A stretch of 64,000 nt of DNA from Temnopleurus reevesii (lineage: Eukaryota; Echinodermata; Echinoidea; Temnopleuroida; Temnopleuridae). Position numbers and translations under genes: made by a program. Position 1 is the first letter of the stretch. Each line of letters begins with the position of its first letter. The stretch lies in the NCBI GenBank assembly GCA_036244855.1, contig BQKZ01000639.1:81984-145983 (forward strand). The letters are read 5' to 3'. This document shows, piece by piece, positions 36,235-47,964 of the stretch. Below the pieces are notes generated by a model. It saw nothing but the letters and a program-made list of their open reading frames with translations, made no database searches and was not told the DNA's origin.

Positions 36235-38260
36235 CATATGGCATTCCGAAAAATTGAGACTGATGGTTTGGAATAAAACAGCGCTCCTCCGAAAGCCAAT
36301 TCTGTTCATTTGAGCAGAACCACAATAATGTCATCATCTTTAGAACCTAAATTGGACAGACACGTGGAAGGGTAATAGGAGAAGCAATGTGTCCACTGGT
36401 ATCACTTAAAGATCATCTCCAGTTCAGAATGTGATGCACCCGCCCCATCTTCAGATAAAGCGCAAGAGAAATATTGAAAAAAATCATTCGCAACAGCAAA
36501 GAAGTGTTTTGCGATCTTTCAGCAGGAATCACGACACGGTACATCCAAATATCTATTAAATCATGAAGTTTAGCAGTTGAAATTTGCTGAATAGATCCCA
36601 ACATGTCAAAAATATCCCATAAGAACAATATTATAAGATCCTAGTTAGTTATTAATTAAAATGCAGAAATCATTTTTTTCTTTAAATGATGACACAAGTG
36701 TTACACCCATTGTTGTATCAAATGTTTGTCCATATGGTGTTCAGAAAAAAATGATATGATGGCGTAGAATAAAGCAGCCCATCTCCAGCAGCTGACTGTG
36801 TTCACTTGAGCAGTATATAACAATAATGTCTTTAGAACCTAAATTGGACAGACACGTGGAAGGATAATAGGAGAAGCAATGTGTCCACTGGTATCACTAA
36901 AAGATCATCTCCAGTTCAGAATGTGATTCACCCGTCCCATCTTCAGATAAAGCGCTAGAGAAATATTGAGAAAATCACTTACAAACTTTCAGCAGTAATC
37001 ATAACAAACCAAGGTATATCTGAATATCCATGAAATGATGAAGATTAGCAGTTGAAATTTGAAGAATGGCTCCCTACTCCCATGAGAGCAAAATTGTATG
37101 ATCCTAAAGCTATCAAACTGCGAAAATAAAAAAATTGACATGAGTGTTACACCCAACGGTGTATACAATTTTTGTCCATATGGTGTTCAGAAAAAAATGA
37201 TATGATGGTTTAGAATAAAGCAGCCCATCTCCGGCAGCTGACTGTGTTCACTTGAGCAGAACAACAATAATGCCATCATCTTTAGAACCTAAATGGGGTG
37301 GACACGTGGAAGCGTAATAGGAGAAAAGTGATGCGACTACTGGTATCACTTAAAGATCATCTCCAATTCAGAATGTGATTCATCCGCCCCATCTTCAGAT
37401 AAAGAGCCAGAGAAACATTGAAAGATCACTTGCAACAGCAAAGAAGTGTTTTGCGATCTTTCAGCAGGAATCATGACAAGGTACATCCAAATATCCATTA
37501 AATCATGAAGTTTAGCAGTTTAAATTTGCTGAATAGATCCCAACATGTCAAAAACATCCCATAAGAGCAATTTTGTAAGATCCTAGTCAGTTATTAATCA
37601 AAATGCAGAAATCATTTTTACTTTAAATGATGACACAAGTGTTACACCCAATGTTGTATACAATTTTTGTCCACATGGTGTTCAGAAAAAAATGATATGA
37701 TGGTTTAGAATAAAGCAGCCCATCTGTGGCAGCTGACTGTGTTCACTTGAGCAGTATAACAATAATGTCTTTAGAACCTAAATTGGACGGACACGTGGAA
37801 GGGTAATAGGAGAAGCAATGTGTCCACTGGTATCACTTAAAGATCATTTCCAGTTCAGAAAATGATGCCTCCGTAGCATTTTCAGATAAAGAGCCAGAGA
37901 AATATTGAGAAAATCACTTACAAACCTTCAGCAGTAATTGTAACAAACCAAGGTGAATATCCATGAAATAATGAAGATTAGCAGTTGAAATTTAAAAGAA
38001 TGGCTCCTTAAGTATGAAACACACTCCCATGAGAGCAAAATTGTAAGATCCTAAAGCTATCAAAATGCAAAAATGAAAAAAATTACATGAGTGTTACACC
38101 CAACGTTGTAAAAAATAATTGTCCATATGGTGTTCAGAAAAAATGAGACGATGGTTTGGAATAAAAAGCGCTACTCCGAAAGCTGATTCTGTTCATTTGA
38201 GCACAACCACAATAATGTCATCAACTTTAGAACCTGAATGGGGTGGGGACAAGGAAGGGT
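36235..38260. repeat. Higher-order tandem repeat, alternating 496- and 446-bp units
   Basis: The marker CATATGG(T)GTTCAGAAAAA recurs at about 36235, 36731, 37177, 37672 (CACATGG) and 38124, giving spacings of 496, 446, 495 and 452 bp. Long units (A) carry GCAAAGAAGTGTTTTGCGAT and TTAAATGATGACAC. Short units (B) carry AACAAACCAAGG and GATCCTAAAGCTATCAAA. The order is A-B-A-B plus a partial unit. It is non-coding. Confidence 0.88.
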
Positions 38261-39870
38261 AATACGAGAAAAGCGATGCAAATACCAATATTAAAGTTCA
38301 TCCCTGTTTCTAGTACAAATGGCAATAAATATATCAAGCTTTCAGAAAAAATGAGCAAAATCATTCAGAATGGCTTTTGCAAATATTAATAAATTGCATT
38401 TGCCAAATGATTCTTCCAAAAAATATATCACAGAGTAATGAGCAAATAAAAAAAAATGAAAATTGACTTTGTGGGCCATCTGTGTATAGTGCAGTTCCAC
38501 ATGATGTATTTTGTGTTAGGCACACATGGAAAACATTCAATAAATAGGATCTCAAGCAAGTCTGTAATTCTGATTCAAAGTTACTTGCCTGGGTATGTCT
38601 TCTGGGATATCAAAAAAAATTTGGGATTGTGTCCTCACCATTTTATCATTTTTTACTGTTTGAATTTGAGTGACTCTTTAATTTCTTTCACATTTCTTGC
38701 CCCCTCCTCCAATACGTACTTGTGGAGTGATCTGTTTGTAGGATGGTTACACGTGATATTCAATTGTTTGCGCCGGTCTGGGGGTTCAATCACACAGGAT
38801 GATGGTGTTTGGCGGGCTGGAGAAGATTCGTATTCCAGATGATAACAATCAGTCATTCTCTTTCATTTTCATCCATTCTCCATCTTATTCACTTCAAAAT
38901 CCATTTTCTTCACTATTTCTCTTTTAGTTCATTCATCCAACTTTCCCATTTCCCTTTTTCTCCGTCTTCACCTCTTTTCCAAATGGCAGCATGCATCATG
39001 ATTTCTGTATATCCCACTCTTAAACGATTCCAATGATATAAACATATTGTTCATTCCCTACATTCACACAGGAAATTAAACTTCCCACCATTTTTCTTGA
39101 TTTTGTCTGCATTTTCGAAAATAACATATTTCCAATGTGGAATTTCCCTTCATCAAGAAAACTACATATAGGCTTCGTACATCTACAGCATATAACATTT
39201 TTTGTACGATTAGTTTTTGCCAAACATTCCGGTTTTAATTTGTTTTTCAAAGATTGAACTGATGTATTTACCATTTTTGTGTTGATATATTGAAAGAAGA
39301 GTTCACAAGGTTAACCAATAAACTAATCAAATTATTTTTTAAAGCATCATGAATCTTTATCACTCCATCTCTTACAAGTTTCCTGAAAACAAGACAACCA
39401 TATTCTTGTATGAGCACAATTTTGTTTGTTTGCATATTCATCACAGGGAGATCCAAGCTAATGATTAAACATTTTCAAAGATCCAATATTAAAAAATCTA
39501 ATTTGGTTGCCAGGACGTTTTTGTAAAAAAAAGTTTTGAGAACTTAGTTTTGTTGACCCTCCCAGTCCTTCAGAAGAATCTTCTTATATGGAAGTTTTTT
39601 AATGTTTTCAGGGAATAATTTTAGTTTTCACAATTGATTAGCAGCTTTAGACATGGATGAATAATTTCAAACACTTTACTATACAGTTCTATATATGAAA
39701 AAGTTGCAATACAAATCATCTTTTCTGTAGTAATCATGCTTCATGCGATACAATGCCAGGCAGATTATTCCTTTTTTTTTAAGATTTGAGGGAAAAATCA
39801 TTTTGTGTCCATCCATTATTTACATGTTGTATAAAAATAATGCAGTATGCCTGTTCAAGTAATGGTCTGA
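38261..39870. other. Giant DIP2 intron, no gene seen
   Basis: AT-rich. A 38.7-38.83 kb GC-richer patch has an acceptor-like TTCTCCAG on the minus strand, but no matching phase 1 donor. Confidence 0.35.
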
Positions 39871-41060
39871 AAAGCAAATACCACAATTTTAAAAAGACCC
39901 AATATGAAAAGAATCCACTAAGCTTCAAACAGCCTAACCTCCAATTGAACTTGACCTTGTGGCAATCGGTCACAGATAATAGAAAACCATCCACTCAATC
40001 ATGGCTGCACTCAATGTAATTCTCAATTCAAAACTTCACAAATAATTTCTGTACACACAGTTTCAAAGAAATGTCCACATGTGTAAATGAATTGGGAAAA
40101 ATAGGACTCATCATTGTACTGTACAAAGCTGAAATTTTCATTGAACTTTGTTTTCATGAATTTTACTACCATGAATTTGCTAAAATTTTAACTCATAAGA
40201 ATACCCATAAACATGTGTACAATGTTCTTTCAAAATGTGAAAGTTACTTGCTAATGTGTAAAGAAGTCTGAAATTCAATGACTTTGTTCTAAGAAATGTG
40301 TGCACGTTAAAATAATGGGTTTTTACAATATACAAATTCCCAACACCATTTGTTCTCATAATTCTCTAAATTGCTTTAAAATTAAAAGAATCATTCCTTT
40401 CTACAAACCATGTATTGATGATTCAATATCAAATGTGAAAAATAAATAAATTGGCATTGTACATTAAAGCAAATACCACAACTTTGACAAGACTAAAGAT
40501 AAAGAGAATACACTGAGCTTCAAACAGCCTAACCTCCAATTGAACTTGACCTTGTGGCAATCAGTCACAGGAAATAGAAAACCATCCACTCAATCAAGGC
40601 TGCACTCAATGTAATTTTCAATTCAAAACTTCACAAATATTTCTGTACACACAATTTCAAAGGAATGTCCACATGTCTGAATGAACTTTTTAAAATATAA
40701 GATTCACCATGAACATACAACTGTAAGCTAAAATGAGGTACTGCATAGAGCTGAAATTTTCATTGAAATTTATTTCATGAATTTTGCTACCTTGAATTTA
40801 CTAAAATCATAAACTCATTAGAATGTCCATAAACCTGTGTACCATATTCTTTCAAAATGTGAACTTTTACATGTACATGTAGAACACAAAATTTGTGCAT
40901 GATAGAATAATAGCTTTTACAAGACATATAGAAATTCCCAACACCATTTTTTCTTATAATTCTCTAAATTGCTTAGAAAATAGAAGAATAATTCCTATCC
41001 ACAAACCATAAAATGATTATTCAATATCAAATGTGAGCAATAAATCCATTGGCTTTATAC
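39871..41060. repeat. Tandem duplication, period 595 bp
   Basis: AAAGCAAATACCACAA starts at 39871 and again at 40466. Both copies then share CTTCAAACAGCCTAACCTCC, CCATCCACTCAATCA and TTCAATATCAAATGTGA in order, with moderate divergence. Confidence 0.88.
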
Positions 41061-42744
41061 ATTTCACGATTAAAACACCCTGAATACTACAAAGAAGAAT
41101 AATTGGAAGCCTTTCAATCCCTTGCTTGGAAGATTTTCAAAATAACTTGCCACTTTTCCGGGCAATTATTGCCATTAGAGTACTTTTGTTTACTTCGTAT
41201 CAGTGATTATCCATTTAAATTTTTCTTCTCACTCAATTAAGCAAATCACTGCAAAATCCTAATCAGATGATTAGTCAATTGTAACTAAACCAAGATCACC
41301 TCTCAATTTCAGCAAAAGAAGGAAATGTTGCCTAAAGAAGAACTTGATACATGTACCTAAGCTCAGTAAAAGTTTCATGGGATTTCCCTAAAGTGTGCTT
41401 TCACTAATTCTATAGAAATGTAGAAATTTTCACCAATTACCAAAGTAATCCTGTTTAATTGAGTGAAAAACTTACAATGACCATTCACCAGTTTCATTCT
41501 TTGTGAATCAAAGAAATAGAAAAAAATAGAGGAATTCACTAATATGCATTTTTAGAAAAGGGAGAAGAACTAATTTCACGTCATAAAAAAAAATTATGCT
41601 TACAAAGAGAGGGTACTTGTATATTTCATGATAAATGCAAATTTCTAAAAATAATTTCTAAAATAATCACACAGTAAAAAGTTATGTGATCTACAATAAA
41701 CATTTGATACTTTTATGAGTTGGAAAAAACATATACTTTGGATTATCTAATATTGCCAAAACTAATAGATACATTAAAACAATTTGGACGTTTACTGCAG
41801 CTTGTTTGGTATTAATGAACTTAACTAAAAATATGTTTAAGTCTGAGTGTTTCCTCATCATCCTGGTGCACTTGTGATATACTGACAGATCAGTGTATAC
41901 ATGTATCATTCATACCCAGCAGAAACTACTGTACAGCATAAATTGCCTTCATAACAGGATATCTGACATGGGTGTGGCATTAAATTTGAGTTTGCAATTT
42001 CTATAAAAAAAAAAGTATGAAGGAGGATTAGGACGCCAAGTAGGGTCAACGAACTGGGTTAAACAGTTTGCACTGGATAAGATGTAGGCCTACAAGAGGG
42101 CAATACAAGAAAGCGAAGCACAAAAAAAGAAAACACAATTTCTATAAATTTCTTAATACAGATATAGATAAAAGCCACTGATATATTTGATTGATATTTC
42201 ATCATGAAGTTGTACAAAGAGGCTTCCCCCTAAAAATTGATAAGAATAAATACCATCTTTCAAATACACAGTCATACGGTGTAATGAATATTACATTTTC
42301 TCGAGTTTAAATAGAAAATATTTCATGAGGATATTGGGGATAAAAATATTAAGTTAAAGTTTACCCATTAAAATAAACTTTTCAAAACATGATCATTTTA
42401 CATGCAAATGAAAAGAAGAAAAAAAAGACAAACAAGGTTCAGTTCATGGCCATCTTCTTTAAGTTCTTTTAAAGCATTGATCAATGGAGGGAACCAATAT
42501 TTTTTTTCCTCCATCAACACACAAACATTTCTTATCCGTAAAACACGAGGGATGCGCTTTCTGCCCGGTGGATACGCCTTCGCAAAGCTGAACGCATGTA
42601 CCGGAAAGAAACAGAGTCTGCTGGTTTGAAATACCAGACACATGAGTGTGGGGTTGATGTCATGTGTTTAGATTCAAGCCATCTGTCTGTCACAGTCTGA
42701 GGACAACGTGGAAGGTCTGATGATGTCATTTCCTATTTATAGAT
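41061..42744. other. Giant DIP2 intron, no gene convincingly seen
   Basis: Mostly AT-rich. A GC-richer patch at 42530-42740 is open on the minus strand for 65 codons but shows no known domain. Confidence 0.35.
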
Positions 42745-43495
42745 TTGTCTATGGAAGGGTGTTTCCTTGGAAAGGAATGGGGAGAGAGAGTGGAGGGCAG
42801 TTTTGGATTGGAGAAAGAGAATTTGAGTGATGGAAGGAACGTAGGAAGACTGGGGGGGGGGAGGGAAATAGTCAACATACATGTAGCAGAGAACATGTCA
42901 GATAGAGGTGGACAGATAGGAGAAAGGCAGGATTTTCAGAGGAAATTTAAAAGCTAAAGGAAGAGAGAGGGAGAGGGAGAGGGAGAGGGAGAGGAAAAGG
43001 GTGTGGGGGAGAGGGGAGAGAGAGAGAGAGAGAAAGAAAGAGATCATATGGTAACAAGAGTCAAGAGAAGTGACCAGAGGGACTGGTAGGGAAGAGTATA
43101 GAGAGTAAGAGTGAAAACAATATAAAAACCGGCCACTGACAGAAAAAAAAATAGGGATGAAAGGGGAGGGGGGGGGGGGGGNGGGGGGGGGGGGGGGGGA
43201 CGGAAAGAGTCAACATACGTGTAGCAGAGAACATGTGGGAGAGAGGTGAATAGATAGGAGAAAAGCAGGATTTTCAGAGGAAATTTAAAAGCTAAAGGAA
43301 GAGAGAGGGAGAGGGAGAGGGGGAGGAAAAGGGAGTGGAGGAGGGGGGAAAGAGAGAGAGATAGATAGAGATATGCTAACAAGAGTCAAGAGAAGTGACC
43401 AGAGGGACTGGTAGGGAAGAGTGAAAACAATATAAAAACTGGCCACTGACAGAAAAAAAAGAATAGGGATTAAAGGGGCGAGGGGGTTACAGGGA
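42745..43495. repeat. GA-rich region with a duplicated 300-bp unit around a poly-G/N join
   Basis: AGTCAACATAC(A/G)TGTAGCAGAG, GCAGGATTTTCAGAGGAAAT and GAGAGGGAGAGGG occur in order in both halves (about 42870-43180 and 43207-43490). The halves meet in a G run interrupted by a single N at 43182. Open frames here are repeat artefacts. Confidence 0.8.
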
Positions 43496-45712
43496 GTTGG
43501 GAAGAAGAAATAATACAATACACAAGAAAACAAAATAATACTAAATTCCATAAAACATTTTCAAAGAAAATCTGCCACAAGGGGGCACAGTGCAGTAACA
43601 AAATGATTAACCATATCCACCTATGATCAAAAGATGGCGCTATACACCTCTCTCACATCTGCAGTATTGCTCATCATTGCTCCAAGGATACCTGAGTTGA
43701 TCTACTTCAAAAGGCATTCAGATTGTAATGACAAGGTCCCACAACCTCTGACCTGGATTCTGTCTCACAAGGCTGTATGGCCAAGCAATGAATGATTGAA
43801 TTATAATTAGTCTATTAAAAGCTCCATCACAGCAGACCAATCGCCACTGACCCAAAAATTAGTTTTCTGCCTACTTTGCCTTCCATATTGGGTACAATAT
43901 AAATGACAGTGGGGACTTCATCATATGGATTATGCTACATCAAATTTTACCTCTATGATCAAAGATATGATGTTTTTGAATACCTGTATAGCAACTGGTG
44001 CACAGGACGTAAATATGTCAAACACCATTAACACACAAAAACAAAAACAACATCATTCCCATAAAATCGATGCACTAACAGCTTGAAAAAAATTATGACT
44101 TCATGATTTTGGAATGGAATTGAATGCATTTCTTTGATATAAAAATATTTAATAGTATCTGTTCACAAATAATGGTATTTCATCTTTTAGTAAAAAATTA
44201 TTTTCATTACGATTTTTGAACAATTTGACAGAATCATATTCATGTATCATTCATTCATAATACTGAATATTTTAATTTTTCAGAGAAGTTTGTTATTTTA
44301 TCACTTCTTTTATTTTCCCCCATCCAAACTCCTCATTTGCACACTACCCATTCCATTCAAATGAAATATCTATTCATTAGTATTTACTGCTTGTTACCAA
44401 TATGTACATGCAAGACTAGGAAAGCTTCAAATATTAAAATCGCAATTACCACTGGATGTTTAGAGCGATTACTGCAAGTTTAATGGCCAATGATGATCAT
44501 CAAATGGGCTCCCTTAAGGTCCATTAATGTACAGAAATATGTCCTCCAGAAAAAGAATACCTCAAATTATGAATACCTAATGTGAGTTCATTTGATGACA
44601 TAGAATTTTAATCCAGACCCATACGAGCAGGTATTTTCTGATTTTACAGTTCTAAAGAGATTCATGTAACCCATACAGTCCCTTACTCTGGGAACAAAAA
44701 GTAATTCCCAATAAATTAATGTCAGACAAGTTCCACCAGGGAAATTGTACATCTACACTGTATCATACAAAGTTATGTTTTTGTTATTATTATTATTATT
44801 ATTACTTCCTTATTATACATTTTTATTCACAAATTATTGTTGCAAAATCTCAATTTCTTTCAATTATGATTTTTCTGATGTGACTCATATGTGACACTTA
44901 TGTGAAATTGTAACATTTATTTACTAATGTAAATTCAATCTTAAAAGATCGCATCACCTTTATGTCATATAATTTTTGTAATGCAAATTCAACACAGAGC
45001 TCAATGGATAAGCAATTAGGCATTCCGTCCCCAATGGGATAGTGCTACAGGAGTGGCAATGCTCATGGCGAATTAGAAATGACAGGGAGGCTGGACCAAA
45101 ACGTCCAATCATAACATTCCCAGGCCAGTCAACACTCAACTGTCACTCTGCCTGCATCATACTGGCACTAAACGTCAAGATGCAATTACCAATTCATGAC
45201 AGGATTTAATTCAAAATCCCTCTTCAAATTGACAACTCTAGTATTTTTACCAATGTAAAGTGAAAGCAACTCTTGCAAAGTGCAAATTAACTGAATCAAG
45301 TGCACATGAAATGTGCATCTTTTGCAAATTTTCATACACATAAATATAAGAAAAAGTGTAATTACACCTTCAGAAAGCTTTCTGTGTCACGAAACCCTCC
45401 AGAAAAGAAAAAAAATATGATGATGTCACCGTCATAATACACCACAATATTAAAAACAATTTAGAGATAAAATAAAGATTTCACTCTTTCTGTAGTAAAC
45501 TCCATATACATATGTATAATAGTCTTTCTTTTTATAACTCGCGTGTATACATTTTTGAGTAACCAAAGAGGTCACTACAAAATGAGCGAATTTGAAAAAA
45601 AAAAATAAACTGAATTTCATTCTAGCTTTCCCACATTTTTTCTTAACTTATTCCTATTAAAGTGCACATTTTCACTTTATATCTTTAGAGATTACACTAC
45701 AAAAAATGCCTC
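43496..45712. other. Giant DIP2 intron; (ATT)n microsatellite
   Basis: AT-rich, with (TTA)n at about 44783-44803. No gene is recognised. Confidence 0.4.
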
Positions 45713-45856
45713 CAGGGGCCAGTAACAAACACCGTAAAAGAGATACTGTACGATTAATTGAAAATTAATTGCATCTCTACGGCACACACTTTATCATAGT
45801 CTTACGATTAATATTCATTACAAGTTTTATAGCATGCTCTGTTTTACAGGCCCCAG
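45713..45856. mobile_element. Palindromic hairpin MITE, diverged copy
   Basis: The ends AGGGGCCAGTAACA and TGTTTTACAGGCCCC are imperfect inverted repeats. The interior contains TACGATTAATTG and TACGATTAATATTC. Same family as 14316-14447. Confidence 0.6.
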
Positions 45857-47459
45857 ATCCAAGAATTTTAGTTTACGATTAACACCCTACAATCAATCAT
45901 ATTACGAAACCCATTTGTCTCCACATGACTACGAGGAATAAAAGCACAGATGGGCTCCTGCCTAAAAACACACAGGATGTAGGCATGCAATAGCGGTTCT
46001 CGCATAATAGGTATGGGGCTATAAATATCGCAAACAGAGACGGGATAGTTTTGGTTTGATGACCTCTGTTCGCTTTCCGCACATATAAAGTGCAAGGCCA
46101 ATATTATAAAGATTTTCATACACAAACACAAAATAGATTCATCAATGACATTATATTGTCAATTTGATCCAAATTGAATGCAAATGCATGTACATGTAGG
46201 GCAGTGCTATATGTATGGAGAGCGGTCATAGAACAGTAGGTATTTGGGCTGCCGGCCTAGTATCGTGCAGTGCAGTTTATATTTCACAGATTATAGAAAT
46301 TATGTAGAATATACTTTGTAAACAATAGCCTCACAAAAATTTGAAATAAATATCCAACATGGTAATTCTTTTATTTGCAATTCAAAGACCACCAGACAGG
46401 GATACACAGATCTGTATAAAGTGTAACAAGCACCTTAAACCATTTCTGGTAAAATTTACTTATTCAAAACTTTATTAACATCTCCCTTCCATTAAAAAAA
46501 TATCCAAGGCTTGAATATGGCCAGTTAGAACTGCAGAATTATTACAAGAAATCATCAATTTTTTCTTTAAAGGTATAGATCTGCAATACTGTGGAATAGC
46601 CAAGTGAAAGAGCTGCAGAATTTCTACAATCAATTGCCCTATTTTTCTTAAGAACAAACTGAACAAAACTAACATGACAACATTTTCCTCCCAAAAAAAG
46701 AATACCGTACGTGGGACAGAGCTGTATGTGAAAGTCATTTGCATGGTCACATCATCACTATCAAAATGAAATGAATCCCTATTCAAAGGAAGAGGGAATT
46801 TTCAAGTCGAGTAACAGGAAGGATGCTCCCTGAAAATTATCTGGAAGTTACTGAGGAAATTTGCGCCATTTCCCATCATTCCTCCAGGGTCTGCACAGCG
46901 AAAAACGCACGTCAATAAACATTCGGAATCTAATGTAGGCTATTAACTGAGGGCTATTCATGTATTCGCACTGTCTACATACATACCATTGCATTGCAGT
47001 AGAGCATGACTGTTTTGCCGACTTAAAACATGTTGAGAAAATAAGGACATGTTGCTAAAATTTTGTTGTTATTTGTAAGTTGCAATCAAAATTATTGTTT
47101 CATATCAGATTTGATATGTACAGAGCAACTGGCTACATACAGGGTAATATGTTACATGTATGACTTATTAGCGTTACACATGTGACCCATTTCTTTTGAT
47201 CTTTGATCTTGAACTTCCCTAAAATAGAACAAAAGAAATACCTTCAAATGAGATATATTGTAATGCAGAGCAATATGGTATTATATGCCTACATAATGAA
47301 CTCTGAATCATCATATATGTGTAAAGAGGTCTGAAAATTACAAACAATTAAAGTCAGGGGTTATTTTTGGTCACACATGTGACTGAAAATACCACAAAAC
47401 AAGTCATAACATGTCTGTCATTCTATCTCATTCTATCATTAATTTGAATGGTTTCCTAC
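45857..47459. other. Giant DIP2 intron next to exon 2, no further exon seen
   Basis: AT-rich. The patch near 45900-46100 is less AT-rich, but without a recognisable product. Confidence 0.4.
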
Positions 47460-47552
47460 CTGGGCCTTGTGGTGTGATGATCTGAGGCGGTCTGAGGTAC
47501 GGCTCAAGAAGCTTGGCTTTCTTCTTCTCAAAGCCCTTTCTTGTGATGTCAC
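47460..47552 (-). CDS. DIP2: DIP2 coding exon, probably exon 2 (end of DMAP1-binding domain)
   Basis: On the minus strand the exon lies between an acceptor ending in TGTACAG and a donor GTAGGA. It is 93 nt: two bases finishing a Gly codon, 30 codons, then one base G, so both borders are phase 1. It reads DITRKGFEKKKAKLL followed by EPYLRPPQIITPQGP. The first part closely matches the DIP2 signature known from vertebrates (DITQKGYEKKRAKLL), which belongs to the N-terminal DMAP1-binding domain. DIP2 proteins carry this domain followed by two AMP-binding (fatty-acyl-AMP-ligase-like) domains and are linked to control of diacylglycerol pools. In known DIP2 proteins about 30 residues precede this point, so the start codon is in an upstream exon not seen here. 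The next visible exon is 35.5 kb away. Confidence 0.93.
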
Positions 47553-47964
47553 CTGTACAAAACAATAAAAAAGGAGAGGGAAATTCCAGTTATTTCAAGA
47601 AAGCATGAATTGAAAATACAGGTAGAGAGTACCCAGACAACTACTCTGTGCAATTTCCCTGCAAAGATCTTGAATGGCAATTTGACAAAAGACATACAGT
47701 ACTGGCTGTGCCCCCATATGGGGATGGGGCGCAGCCAGCTCAACCCCCCCCCCTATATTGGCGCAGCGTTAACTGGTGTTCCATATGAGGATGTCATTTT
47801 TTCCACCCCCCCCCCCCCTCTCCTACTGGCAAGATGTGATGGTGGTGGGGTGGGGGAAGGGTGGTGGTCAAATGGAAGTGGAAACCTTATTTGTCATTTA
47901 TTCTTCTTTTTTTGGCTTGTCAGCTCAACGGTGGAATGTAATGTACATGCACAAACTTCTTTTC
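47553..47964. other. Upstream DIP2 intron with C runs
   Basis: C runs at about 47744-47752 and 47803-47817 and a GGTGGTGGGG stretch. The 148-codon plus-strand frame here arises from these runs. Confidence 0.5.

Noticed and set aside
38700..38830. Possible extra DIP2 exon on the minus strand after TTCTCCAG
   Set aside because: No phase 1 donor follows, the peptide does not resemble DIP2, and the known exons already join in frame.
42532..42729. GC-richer minus-strand frame with a TATAAATA-like sequence upstream
   Set aside because: No domain, no splice evidence, and a TATA-like string is expected by chance in AT-rich DNA.
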